Shown piece by piece: positions 1-6,638 of a stretch of DNA of 10,650 bases. Both the position numbers and the translations under genes were made by a program. Positions within the stretch are counted from its first letter, which is position 1, and each line of letters begins with the position of its first letter. The stretch spans positions 1-10,650 of the forward strand of contig CANJJP010000020.1 of NCBI GenBank assembly GCA_947474485.1, in the 5' to 3' direction. The stretch is from Bacteroidota bacterium (GTDB lineage: Bacteria; Bacteroidota; Bacteroidia; B-17B0; Aurantibacillaceae). The notes below the pieces were generated by a model, which was not told the DNA's origin, did no database searches, and saw nothing but the letters and a program-made list of their open reading frames with translations.

Positions 1-63
1 ATACAATTTGAAAGCAAATCACAACAGGAATACCTACTCTCGTAACCCTCCCAAAAAATAGGA

Positions 64-98
64 CAGTTTTAAAGTAGATTTTTTTTAACTTTAAACTG
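64..98 (+). repeat. Imperfect inverted repeat in IS3 leader
   Basis: CAGTTTTAAAGT (64-75) is complementary to ACTTTAAACTG (88-98) apart from one bulged base, leaving a 12-nt loop that is mostly T. It lies between the IS left end and the orfA start at 107. Some insertion sequences use a hairpin here to stop outside transcription from raising transposase synthesis; that role is inference. Confidence 0.45.
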
Positions 99-106
99 AA
101 AAACCG

Positions 107-373
107 ATGAAAAAACAAAAATTTAGTGAGACGCAAATATTAAAAGCGTTAAAGGAATATGAAGTAGGTAAAAATGCGATGGATATTTGTAGAGAATTAG
201 GCATTCATAATGCAACTTTTTATGCATGGAATAAAAAGTATAGCGGCATGGAAGGGAATGACATTAAAAGGCTTAAAGAACTCAAAGAAGAGAATCGAAG
301 GCTAAAGAAAATGTATGCTGAACTTGCGATGGACCATTCGGTTTTGAAAGATGTTATTTCAAAAAAGTTTTAA
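107..373 (+). CDS. IS3-family transposase OrfA (DNA-binding subunit)
   Basis: This 88-residue protein has the layout of IS3/IS911 OrfA. A helix-turn-helix of the transposase_8 type spans about residues 6-45 (FSETQILKAL, then ICRELGIHNATFYAW). It is followed by a leucine-zipper-like coiled coil at about 55-83 (LKELKEENRRLKK and onward), which in this family mediates multimerisation. The family protein binds the terminal repeats, and full transposase is made as an OrfAB fusion by -1 frameshifting. The length is normal for OrfA and the reading frame is intact, but the downstream orfB is missing after about ten codons. At most this gene now makes a DNA-binding protein without a catalytic partner. 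The start was chosen because the HTH begins right after it. Confidence 0.88.
   Translation: MKKQKFSETQILKALKEYEVGKNAMDICRELGIHNATFYAWNKKYSGMEGNDIKRLKELKEENRRLKKMYAELAMDHSVLKDVISKKF
361..367 (+). promoter_or_regulatory. Programmed -1 frameshift site (A AAA AAG)
   Basis: The heptamer A-AAA-AAG sits three codons before the orfA stop (371-373), in the right phase for tandem -1 slippage. After slipping, the -1 frame reads KKVLKPCEQLK, a typical IS3 OrfB start (compare the family's K-A-L-K-P-C-E). This identifies the element as IS3-type and shows that the slippery site survived although the rest of orfB is gone. Confidence 0.7.
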
Positions 374-392
374 AGCCTTGTGAGCAACTCAA

Positions 393-749
393 ATCTGGGA
401 ACAGTACAAAGGAAGAGGTGATTGTGAAAATCGGATTAAAGAACTCAAATATGATTTTGCTTTAGAGGGTTTTAATATGAAGGACTTTTTTGCTACAGAA
501 GCTGCTTTACGTATGGTTAATTTAGCTTACAACATCATCAGTTTGTTTAGGCAGGTTAGCTCCGAAAGCCACAACACAAACGATTACAAACATTAAGCTT
601 CAACTGCATAGCAGTTGAAGCTTGGATGACCAAAAAAGGGGAATAGTAAAATACTAAAAATAGCGATTCCGATAAAAAAACGAAAATGGATGAACGGAAT
701 TTTTGCAAAGGTAGATGAGTATTCATTCCCACTATCTCTTCAAAATTAA
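393..749 (+). pseudogene. IS1380-type transposase, C-terminal fragment with two frameshifts
   Basis: From about 393 one frame reads IWEQYKGRGDCENRIKELKY and continues through NMKDFFATEAALRMVNLAYN to SLFRQ, the conserved C-terminal region of IS1380-family DDE transposases (YRxRxDCENRIKELK). This frame stops at 594-596. The homologous reading continues in another frame at about 575-640 (LQTLSFNCIAVEAWMTKKG), then returns to the first frame from 642 (NSKILKIAIPIKKRKWMNG) to a stop at 747-749. The two shifts, one near 565-590 and one near the A/G run at 632-641, compensate each other. The N-terminal half, with most of the catalytic region, is missing. It is a decayed fragment, convergent with the protease gene 40 bp downstream. 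Confidence 0.8.
595..623. repeat. Perfect 13-bp inverted repeat, 3-nt loop
   Basis: AAGCTTCAACTGC (595-607) and its exact reverse complement (611-623) flank the loop ATA. The hairpin lies inside the decayed IS1380-type coding sequence. No T-run follows, so it is a poor match to an intrinsic terminator, and its stem doubles as codons for FNCIAVEA in the restored frame. Confidence 0.75.
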
Positions 750-788
750 ATTCTAATGTTTATTTACGGTTTATTCATTGATTTATTG

Positions 789-2411
789 CTAAAACTTTGC
801 TCTAACTTTTCTTGGTTTAATTTTCTCTGCCATTTGAACAGCATTGTATAGATTAACCATTCCACCCGTATTACTTAATTCAGAAAATTTTACTTTATCG
901 TTTTCATCCTTTGCACCTGGGCGCATTACTTGTAATTTTTTATAATCTTTGCTTACTGATTTTTGTATGATTTTTTTAATGTCCTTTGCACTTAGGTAAG
1001 GATAGTAAGAACGCAATACTGCAGCAACGCCAGCAGTAACTGGGCAAGCCATACTTGTACCACTTTCGTTAATATAACCACCACCACTTTTAGTAGAATA
1101 AATATCTACACCAGGTGCAAATACATCAACTGTTTTTTTACCGTAGTTCGAAAACACTGCTGGCACAGCTGAACTATCTCTCCAACTTAAGGCACCTACA
1201 TCAACAAAGTTTTTTGCATCTTTTCCTGATTCATATTTTTTGCAAGGGAAGTGTTGTATTTGGTCAATGTTTAATGCTTCATTACCTGCAGCATGCACTA
1301 TAAGTACATCTTTACTTTCTGCATATTTAACTGCATCGTCAACAATTTTTTTGTTGTAAGAGTATTTTTTTCCGAAACTCATATTAATAATACTTGCCCC
1401 GTTGTCAACAGCATAATAGATGGCATTTGCAATGTCCTTATCGCGCTCATCACCATTTGGCACAGCGCGTATTGCCATAATTTTTACATTATCTGCAACA
1501 CCTTTTGTACCTGTATTATTTATACGATTCGCTGCAATAATACCTGCAACATGTGTTCCATGTAAACTGCTTGGTCCATTACAATCAGCATTGCCATAAT
1601 ATTTCTCAGTTTGATTTTTATAATCATCACCAACAATTGTACGTGGATCAAATTCTAAATTCAAATTAAATTTTAGTTGGTCATCAAATTGCTTAACGCC
1701 TTCATCCATTTTTTCTAACAACTCATCCAAATCATTTGCTTGCATCAACATTCCTTTTATTGCTGGAATGAATTGTTTTTGCTTTGCATCTTCCGGTTTA
1801 AATCTAGCAACATCTTCTGCAGTTACTTTTTCAATTTTTAACTGGTCCTTAATTTTTAAATTCATATTCTCAACCAATTGTTGTACAAAAGCAATTTGCA
1901 CACTATTTTGCTGTGCTTCTGCATATTCAGCCTCATAATCTAATTTTATTTGCTGATATGTTTTGAATTCTTTTTTATCTTTTGACGCAATATCCTTTTC
2001 TGTCTTTCCATCATACTTAGGTTTTAGTTCGCGGTATAAACGAGTAAGTTCTAGGCTTTCGTTGTCAACATTTTTGCCATCTTTTCCACCTAAAAAATTC
2101 CAACCATGTATATCATCGATGTAACCATTTTTATCATCATCAATCCCATTTGCAGGAATTTCTTTTTCGTTAGTCCACATCACATCCTTTAAATCTTCGT
2201 GATTAAAATCAACTCCGCTATCAATAACACCAACAATAATGGTTGTGGATTTTTTACCTTTCAGTAATTCCTCATAAGTACGTTCGGTGGAAACACCATT
2301 TACTTTCGAAGTTTTGTAATCAAGGTTATACCAATTTTCAGGTGCTTTTGTTTGAGCAAATAATGAGGTAAATGCTAAGAACAGGGAGGCAATTATGCTT
2401 ATTTTCTTCAT
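789..2411 (-). CDS. Exported S8-family subtilisin-like serine protease
   Basis: This 540-residue protein hydrolyses peptide bonds with a Ser-His-Asp triad. Residues 1-20 form a Sec signal peptide (MKKISIIASLFLAF to FAQ), so it should act in the periplasm or outside the cell. The triad is visible: D64 (GVIDSGVD), H284 (LHGTHVAGI) and S453 (ESGTSMACP), with the oxyanion Asn at N377 (AAGNE). A calcium-binding-like loop, NGIDDDKNGYIDD, lies at 88-100. The Asp-His spacing is 220 residues against about 30 in subtilisin. The insert, about 110-260, is Lys/Glu/Gln-rich and probably helical. No recognisable T9SS C-terminal sorting domain is present, since the protein ends KPRKVRAKF soon after the catalytic domain. 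It is preceded by a 252-bp gap with a palindrome and faces the IS remnant. The substrate is unknown. Confidence 0.93.
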   Translation of the reverse strand: MKKISIIASLFLAFTSLFAQTKAPENWYNLDYKTSKVNGVSTERTYEELLKGKKSTTIIVGVIDSGVDFNHEDLKDVMWTNEKEIPANGIDDDKNGYIDDIHGWNFLGGKDGKNVDNESLELTRLYRELKPKYDGKTEKDIASKDKKEFKTYQQIKLDYEAEYAEAQQNSVQIAFVQQLVENMNLKIKDQLKIEKVTAEDVARFKPEDAKQKQFIPAIKGMLMQANDLDELLEKMDEGVKQFDDQLKFNLNLEFDPRTIVGDDYKNQTEKYYGNADCNGPSSLHGTHVAGIIAANRINNTGTKGVADNVKIMAIRAVPNGDERDKDIANAIYYAVDNGASIINMSFGKKYSYNKKIVDDAVKYAESKDVLIVHAAGNEALNIDQIQHFPCKKYESGKDAKNFVDVGALSWRDSSAVPAVFSNYGKKTVDVFAPGVDIYSTKSGGGYINESGTSMACPVTAGVAAVLRSYYPYLSAKDIKKIIQKSVSKDYKKLQVMRPGAKDENDKVKFSELSNTGGMVNLYNAVQMAEKIKPRKVRAKF

Positions 2412-2442
2412 GATTGAAATTTATTTAATACAATAATACGAA

Positions 2443-2486
2443 CTTATAAATGTTTACGTTTCTTAATAAATGTAAACTTCTATAAG
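2443..2486. promoter_or_regulatory. Imperfect palindrome upstream of the S8 protease gene
   Basis: The arms CTTATAaatGTTTAC (2443-2457) and GTAAACttcTATAAG (2472-2486) match at 13 of 15 positions across a 14-nt AT-rich spacer. The element starts 32 bp upstream of the protease start codon, where a promoter or operator would be expected. I see no strong TTG/TAnnTTTG promoter here, so the choice between operator and mRNA leader structure is open. Confidence 0.45.
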
Positions 2487-2541
2487 TGGTAAAATACTTA
2501 GCCTAACGGGAATTTTTAATTATTAATAGCTAAAAAAATTT

Positions 2542-2665
2542 GGTGTTTGGCAAGAATGCGTCAAGTTCGAGGCGAGTGAGATTTTAAAACCGCAGCAGAG
2601 AATGGTCTGTGATGATTTTAAAATTGAAACTCAAAAAAGAAATTGGCGTTTTCTTACCAAACACT
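2542..2665. repeat. Long palindromic intergenic element
   Basis: Terminal arms 2542-2560 (GGTGTTTGGCAAGAATGCG) and 2647-2665 are complementary at 15 of 19 positions. The roughly 86-bp interior contains the direct repeat GATTTTAAAA twice (2580-2589 and 2614-2623), and parts of it can fold as an inner stem. The right arm overlaps the stop codon of the cystathionine beta-synthase gene, so the transcript of that gene would end in a long hairpin. The structure resembles dispersed palindromic or MITE-like intergenic repeats, possibly also serving as a 3' stabiliser or terminator. Copy number cannot be seen from this window. Confidence 0.6.
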
Positions 2666-4028
2666 AGTTACTGATTGCCTCAATGATATCATGTTTAGTA
2701 ATAATATGAACGCTTCCGCCCAAATCTTTCACTAAAACCGCACTGTTTTCACGAGTAATTTGTTTTGATACATCTTCTAAACTTGCATTACCATCAACTA
2801 CAGGGAAAGGTTTTTGCATTAATGTAGAAACAACGCCTTGCTTTAAAGCGTCATTTAAAATTAATTGAGAGAAAACATAATTATCACTTAACGAACCAAC
2901 AATTTCATGCCCATTCATTACAGGAATTTGAGAAATATTATATTTCGTCATTAATGCAACTGCATCGCTAATTGGTGTTTCAGGAGCAACAGTAATCAAC
3001 TTTTTATCTTTGTGATTTTTAATTAAATCAATTGCTTTTGGTTTTTTCACTTCCAAGAAACCTCTGTCGCGCATCCAATCATCATTAAACATTTTACCTA
3101 GATAACGTGTTCCATGATCATGAAAAATCACAACAACAACGTCGCCTTCTTTAAACATGTGTTTCATTTGCATGATTCCTGCCATTGCCGAACCTGCAGA
3201 GTTTCCAACGAATATACCTTCTTCGCGCGGAATACGACGTGTCATAACAGCTGCGTCTTTATCCGTTACTTTCTCAAAATGATCAATTAAATCGATATCC
3301 ACATTTTGTGGTAAAAAATCTTCTCCAATACCTTCTGTTATGTATGGATAAATTTCATTTTTATCAATGATTCCAGTTTCTTTTAATTTTTTGAAAATAG
3401 AACCGTAGGTATCAATTCCTAAAATTTTAATATTAGGATTTTTTTCTTTTAAGTATTTTCCTGTTCCGCTTATTGTTCCACCAGTACCTACTCCAACAAC
3501 TAAGTGAGTAATTTTACCACCAGTTTGTTCCCAAATTTCTGGGCCCGTTTGTTCGTAGTGAGCAACTGCGTTACTTGGGTTATCATATTGATTCGGTTTC
3601 CAAGAATTTGGTATTTCATTAACCAAACGTGATGAAACTGAGTAATATGAACGTGGATCTTCTGGTTCTACATCTGTAGGACAAACAACAACCTCAGCAC
3701 CAAAAGCGCGAAGTGCATCTACTTTTTCTTTACTTTGTTTATCAGTAGTTGTAAAAATACATTTATAACCTTTGATAACAGCTGCAATTGCCAAGCCCAT
3801 ACCAGTGTTACCAGAAGTACCTTCGATGATTGTTCCACCTGGTTTTAATCTTCCGTCTTTTTCTGCATCCTCAATCATTTTAAGAGCCATACGGTCCTTA
3901 ATAGAGTTGCCAGGGTTAGTAGTTTCCACCTTAGCTAATACCAATGCAGGTATATCTTTAGTGATTACATTAATTTTTACCAATGGCGTATTTCCAATGG
4001 TTTCCAATACATTTTTACTGTACTTCAT
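2664..4028 (-). CDS. Cystathionine beta-synthase / cysteine synthase with CBS-domain pair
   Basis: This 454-residue PLP enzyme of fold type II should condense serine (or an activated serine) with homocysteine to cystathionine, or with sulfide to cysteine, in the cytoplasm. The catalytic domain covers about 1-325. The PLP Schiff-base lysine is K44 (NPGNSIKDRMA), the substrate loop is at 70-76 (GTSGNTG), the phosphate-binding loop at 179-185 (GVGTGGT) and the cofactor serine region near 275-280 (GNSAGS). A segment typical of CBS enzymes follows (HDHGTRYLGK, FNDDWMRDRGF). Residues about 333-454 form two CBS domains, which in human CBS bind the allosteric activator S-adenosylmethionine; the ligand here is unknown. 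CysK and CysM usually lack these domains and are about 300 residues long, which favours cystathionine beta-synthase. It lies 93 bp downstream of the exonuclease gene on the same strand; there is no evident functional link. Confidence 0.9.
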   Translation of the reverse strand: MKYSKNVLETIGNTPLVKINVITKDIPALVLAKVETTNPGNSIKDRMALKMIEDAEKDGRLKPGGTIIEGTSGNTGMGLAIAAVIKGYKCIFTTTDKQSKEKVDALRAFGAEVVVCPTDVEPEDPRSYYSVSSRLVNEIPNSWKPNQYDNPSNAVAHYEQTGPEIWEQTGGKITHLVVGVGTGGTISGTGKYLKEKNPNIKILGIDTYGSIFKKLKETGIIDKNEIYPYITEGIGEDFLPQNVDIDLIDHFEKVTDKDAAVMTRRIPREEGIFVGNSAGSAMAGIMQMKHMFKEGDVVVVIFHDHGTRYLGKMFNDDWMRDRGFLEVKKPKAIDLIKNHKDKKLITVAPETPISDAVALMTKYNISQIPVMNGHEIVGSLSDNYVFSQLILNDALKQGVVSTLMQKPFPVVDGNASLEDVSKQITRENSAVLVKDLGGSVHIITKHDIIEAISN

Positions 4029-4121
4029 TATGCTGATTTCGTTAATTAATTAAGAGTGGTAAATGTAAGTATTATAGTTTTAATGACTAAATTTTTACTA
4101 TAAACAACTCTTCACTATTTA

Positions 4122-5507
4122 TTAACCAAAAGACTCATTGGAGATTATTTTTTTCACAAACTTATTCTTCTTACACCACCCACGTATCAAATCATTGGTA
4201 TCAGGGTAATGATGTTTTAGTTTTACTAAATCCTTTATCTCTTCGGCACTATTGGCTTGCGAGTATTGGTCGAGATAACCAAAGCCAGCATACTTTCTAT
4301 CTTCAATTAAAATTACCGAACGTTCTTCGTGCGTGCGTCCTTTGTCGAGAATAACAAAGTTTGCATCTTCAAATAAATACTCGCTTAAAATTCTTCGTGC
4401 GCGTTCGTTGTATTCTTCAATTTCTTCCTCGCCACAACAAATACCATTGCATTTTTTTATTTGATGATTAAAACAAATACTTCCCTCGCTTGTTAAGGCG
4501 CAGTATTGTAAACATAAGGTTTGCATATCTATCCAACTTTCTAATCGCTCCCGAGCAGTTGAATAAGTAGTAAAAGAGAGCAAGGCGTTTTCCGATTCGT
4601 CATAGGAAACAATTTTAAAACTGATGATTCCTTCTTTATTTGTGTACCAATCTATACTATGCGTAAACACATCTACTTTGCGCATACGGTTATAAATGGG
4701 CTTATGTTTTTTAATTTCATCTGCCTCCAAAAGCAAGGCTATCAGCTCACTTCCCGTTTCCACAAAATCAACATTCATTAAATCGTTTAGCATTTTCTTT
4801 CCCTTTTTTTCATCGGTATTAAAATGACTCAATGCACGATTGTACATGTTTATACTTTTGCCAATGTAAATTATTTCTTTTTCTTTGTTTAAGAAATAAT
4901 ATACTCCGCAGCTTTCTGGTAATTTATCGAGAATGTATTTTTTAATATTGTCAACTCTGCGAGTCATAATATCTAACACCCCTTGATTTTTATATTGAGG
5001 ATGATTTGCTTTTAGCTCCATCAACAAATCGAACAGCTTAGCGGTTGCAACCGCATCTCCCTCTGCCCTATGTCTTCCGTTAATCTCAATTCCAAGAGAG
5101 GCACAGAGATGGCCAAGGCTATAAGAAATTCTTCCTGGCATTAATTTCCTACTTAAGCGAACAGTGCAAAGTGTTTCTTTTTTATAGCGATATCCTAATG
5201 ATGCAAACTCATCTTTTACAAAACCATAATCAAAACCAACATTATGGGCAACAAAAACACAACCTTCGGTAAGTTCAATTATCTTCTTCGCTACTTCATG
5301 AAACTTAGGCGCATCGCGCACCATGTCATTATCTATATGCGAAATGTTTGTGAAGTAAGGGGAGATATAACATTCAGGATTTATAAGCGTGGTATAAACA
5401 TCCACCACACTAAGCCCATCGTGCCTAACAATGCAAATCTCAATGATTCTTCCTTTCTTAAAGTTAAAAGAACCACCACAAGTTTCTATGTCTATTATTG
5501 CGAACAT
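4122..5507 (-). CDS. DEDDh 3'-5' exonuclease fused to a GIY-YIG (UvrC/Cho-like) nuclease
   Basis: This 461-residue protein has two nuclease modules. Residues 1-165 are a DnaQ/epsilon-type exonuclease with all five DEDDh residues visible: D6 and E8 (IDIETCGG), D93 (AHNVGFDYGF), H146 and D151 (RHRAEGDA). Residues about 195-280 are a GIY-YIG domain with GVYYF (201-205), YIGKS (214-218), the likely catalytic R224 and the metal-binding E261 (ALLLEADEIKK). Residues 336-357 hold cysteines spaced C-x8-C-x7-C-x3-C (C336, C345, C353, C357) within CFNHQIKKCNGIC, as in the UvrC iron-sulfur region. The UvrB-binding and RNase H-like parts of UvrC are absent. The fusion resembles the exonuclease-UvrC/Cho fusions of actinobacteria and probably cuts or trims damaged DNA. 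It follows the S24 repressor gene by 107 bp on the same strand, so it may share its control. Confidence 0.88.
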   Translation of the reverse strand: MFAIIDIETCGGSFNFKKGRIIEICIVRHDGLSVVDVYTTLINPECYISPYFTNISHIDNDMVRDAPKFHEVAKKIIELTEGCVFVAHNVGFDYGFVKDEFASLGYRYKKETLCTVRLSRKLMPGRISYSLGHLCASLGIEINGRHRAEGDAVATAKLFDLLMELKANHPQYKNQGVLDIMTRRVDNIKKYILDKLPESCGVYYFLNKEKEIIYIGKSINMYNRALSHFNTDEKKGKKMLNDLMNVDFVETGSELIALLLEADEIKKHKPIYNRMRKVDVFTHSIDWYTNKEGIISFKIVSYDESENALLSFTTYSTARERLESWIDMQTLCLQYCALTSEGSICFNHQIKKCNGICCGEEEIEEYNERARRILSEYLFEDANFVILDKGRTHEERSVILIEDRKYAGFGYLDQYSQANSAEEIKDLVKLKHHYPDTNDLIRGWCKKNKFVKKIISNESFG

Positions 5508-5513
5508 TTACTT

Positions 5514-5604
5514 ATTTCTGGTTGCTAGTTTCTGGTTGCATTTCGTTGGAAGTGAGAATTCATAGTTAAATGGAAAAAGGAACCAGAAACTAGTAACTAG
5601 AAAC
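5514..5604. repeat. Inverted repeat between repressor and exonuclease genes
   Basis: The arms 5514-5537 and 5581-5604 are complementary at 21 of 24 positions (core GTTGCTAGTTTCTGGTT against AACCAGAAACTAGTAAC, 16 of 17), with 43 nt between. The left arm is itself a direct repeat, TTTCTGGTTGC twice with TAG between. It fills nearly the whole 107-bp gap, so an RNA reading through from the repressor gene to the exonuclease gene would form a long stem. It is likely a dispersed intergenic repeat. Confidence 0.65.
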
Positions 5605-5614
5605 CTGCAATATA

Positions 5615-6379
5615 TCAATGTTTCCTTATCCCCTCAATCTCCACCTTCATACTCTTAAGCATATGCATTACGCTATCCAAACTAATTTCCTCGTCTTTTT
5701 TATCAGAGGTGTGCAAGCAACAAACAAATTCCCAAATTTCTAAAACATCTTTTGCTTTTACTTTATATGGTTGGTAGTTTTTGTTATCCGAATGTAAATC
5801 TATTGTACTTAAATTATTGCCCCTGTACACACGTTTGTAAATAATACCTTCGTCTTTAGTAATTAAAATATAGGTGTTGCCATTTTTAATTTCGTCTAAG
5901 CTTTCCATGTACTTGCCCACAACAAAAGAACCTGTTTTTAGTGGCGGCATCGAATCACCTTGAATAGGAAAAGTACGATGTTTACCCGTAACTTTAAAAG
6001 GCAAATTCATCATTGGTAATTTCTCTATGTATTCTGGGTCGGCATAGCCATTTAAATAACCTGCAGAAGCACGAGCTGTAACAACTTCAATTAAGTCGTT
6101 ATTTTCTTTGTCAATTAAAACTGGAAATAAAACTCTGTTTTTACCTACTTTCATCAAAGCATCCAAATCCGTTTTGCGCAAATCAGCTCTTAACAAAGCA
6201 TCTATAGAAATATGAAAATAATCTGAGAGCCTTACCAAAATCTCAATTGGCGGTTCATTTCTTCCCTCTTCATAAGCGCCTAAACGCGGGCGAGTAATTA
6301 CCAATGCCGTAGCTAAACTCTCTTGAGATAAGCCTTTCGACTCTCTTAAAACTTTTAAATTGGATGCTATTTTTTTCAT
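5615..6379 (-). CDS. XRE-type HTH / S24 peptidase repressor (LexA/CI-like)
   Basis: This 254-residue protein pairs an N-terminal helix-turn-helix (about 6-62; KGLSQESLATAL, then RPRLGAYEEGRNEP) with a C-terminal S24 self-cleaving domain (about 95-222). The family's Ser-Lys dyad is seen as S143 (IQGDSMPP) and K182 (IIYKRVY), and the expected Ala-Gly scissile bond is A106-G107 (ASAGYLNGY). Proteins of this kind repress damage-response or prophage genes and cut themselves when RecA filaments form on single-stranded DNA. Here the gene is divergent from a Pol Y-DnaE operon, and a palindrome sits in its own promoter, so it is the likely local repressor of this locus. A C-terminal tail of about 30 residues rich in Lys and Glu follows the peptidase domain. 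No phage genes are nearby, which argues for a host stress regulator rather than a prophage CI. Confidence 0.9.
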   Translation of the reverse strand: MKKIASNLKVLRESKGLSQESLATALVITRPRLGAYEEGRNEPPIEILVRLSDYFHISIDALLRADLRKTDLDALMKVGKNRVLFPVLIDKENNDLIEVVTARASAGYLNGYADPEYIEKLPMMNLPFKVTGKHRTFPIQGDSMPPLKTGSFVVGKYMESLDEIKNGNTYILITKDEGIIYKRVYRGNNLSTIDLHSDNKNYQPYKVKAKDVLEIWEFVCCLHTSDKKDEEISLDSVMHMLKSMKVEIEGIRKH

Positions 6380-6395
6380 AACTATAATTTATAGG

Positions 6396-6426
6396 CAAAT
6401 ATACTATATTTAGTAGTATATTTCAA
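6396..6426 (-). promoter_or_regulatory. Promoter of the S24 repressor gene
   Basis: Read on the minus strand, TTG (6424-6426), 20 nt, then TATATTTG (6396-6403) match the Bacteroidota consensus TTG-N19-21-TAnnTTTG exactly. The -7 element ends 17 bp before the ATG at 6379, so the leader would be short. The 20-bp spacer lies within the operator palindrome described separately. Confidence 0.72.
6397..6423. promoter_or_regulatory. Operator palindrome in the repressor promoter
   Basis: AAATATACTA (6397-6406) and its exact reverse complement TAGTATATTT (6414-6423) are separated by 7 bp. The palindrome covers the spacer and most of the -7 element, so a bound dimer would block RNA polymerase. Its inner part, TACTA-N6-GTAG (6402-6416), recurs upstream of the Pol Y gene. 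Binding by the adjacent S24 repressor is inference from position and symmetry. Confidence 0.68.
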
Positions 6427-6638
6427 GTTGTTTTATTTATTTTTAAAAAACTAGTAGGACTTCGTTTGTTTTTTGTTAACTATTTGATGGTATCATTTCA
6501 CAAGGGTTTCCACTAGGTTTCCTATAGTTATGATATTACGATTTCTATACTTGCAAATGCAATAAGCGGGGCACATGAACTAACTATTTCCTACCAGTTC
6601 TGTAAATTAAAGAAACGTAAAAAAAGTATTGAGGTGGC
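6427..6638. other. Divergent intergenic DNA, no gene seen
   Basis: This is the middle of the 331-bp region between the divergent repressor and polymerase genes. It holds a short direct repeat, GGTTTCC at 6505-6511 and 6516-6522, and a weak plus-strand -7-like TATACTTG near 6547-6554 without a good -33 partner. No convincing small open reading frame or RNA gene is visible. Confidence 0.4.

Larger units (their letters stand above)
46..749 (+). mobile_element. Composite insertion-sequence remnant (IS3-family 5' part joined to IS1380-type 3' part)
   Basis: The left part holds what looks like an IS3-family terminus (46-66, a C-rich run, then an A-run and GGACAG), an intact orfA and the first codons of orfB. 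Around 390-395 the IS3 reading is lost and sequence encoding the C-terminal part of an IS1380-type DDE transposase begins on the same strand, ending at 749. No matching IS3 right end is found in the window, and the IS1380 part has no N-terminal half, so neither element can move by itself. The junction implies insertion of one element into or beside another, followed by deletion. Family names come from recognising protein motifs, not from a database search. Confidence 0.72.

Noticed and set aside
1..45. Open frame ending in TAA at 43-45 (QFESKSQQEYLLS) that might be the 3' end of a gene entering from the left
   Set aside because: Only 14 codons are visible and no family is recognisable; chance is just as likely.
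1115..1565. Two plus-strand open frames inside the protease gene
   Set aside because: They are antisense to a well-supported gene with all catalytic motifs, and their translations show no domain character.
3772..4053. Plus-strand open frame of about 93 codons opposite the start of the CBS-type gene
   Set aside because: It is antisense to the conserved PLP-binding segment; its hydrophobic look is a by-product of the opposite strand.
4073..4102. Weak hairpin (TATAGT and ACTATA, 18-nt loop) between the exonuclease and CBS-type genes as a terminator
   Set aside because: The stem is six AT-rich pairs with a long loop and no clear U-tract; it would hardly be stable.
5244..5528. Plus-strand open frame opposite the exonuclease domain
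   Set aside because: It overlaps the DEDDh motifs on the other strand and shows no recognisable fold.
5615..6379. Prophage CI repressor, implying a prophage to either side
   Set aside because: No integrase, Cro, antirepressor or structural genes are nearby; the divergent partner is a translesion polymerase operon.
6505..6522. Direct repeat GGTTTCC twice as iterons or a CRISPR-like unit
   Set aside because: Only two 7-bp copies occur, with no further periodicity.
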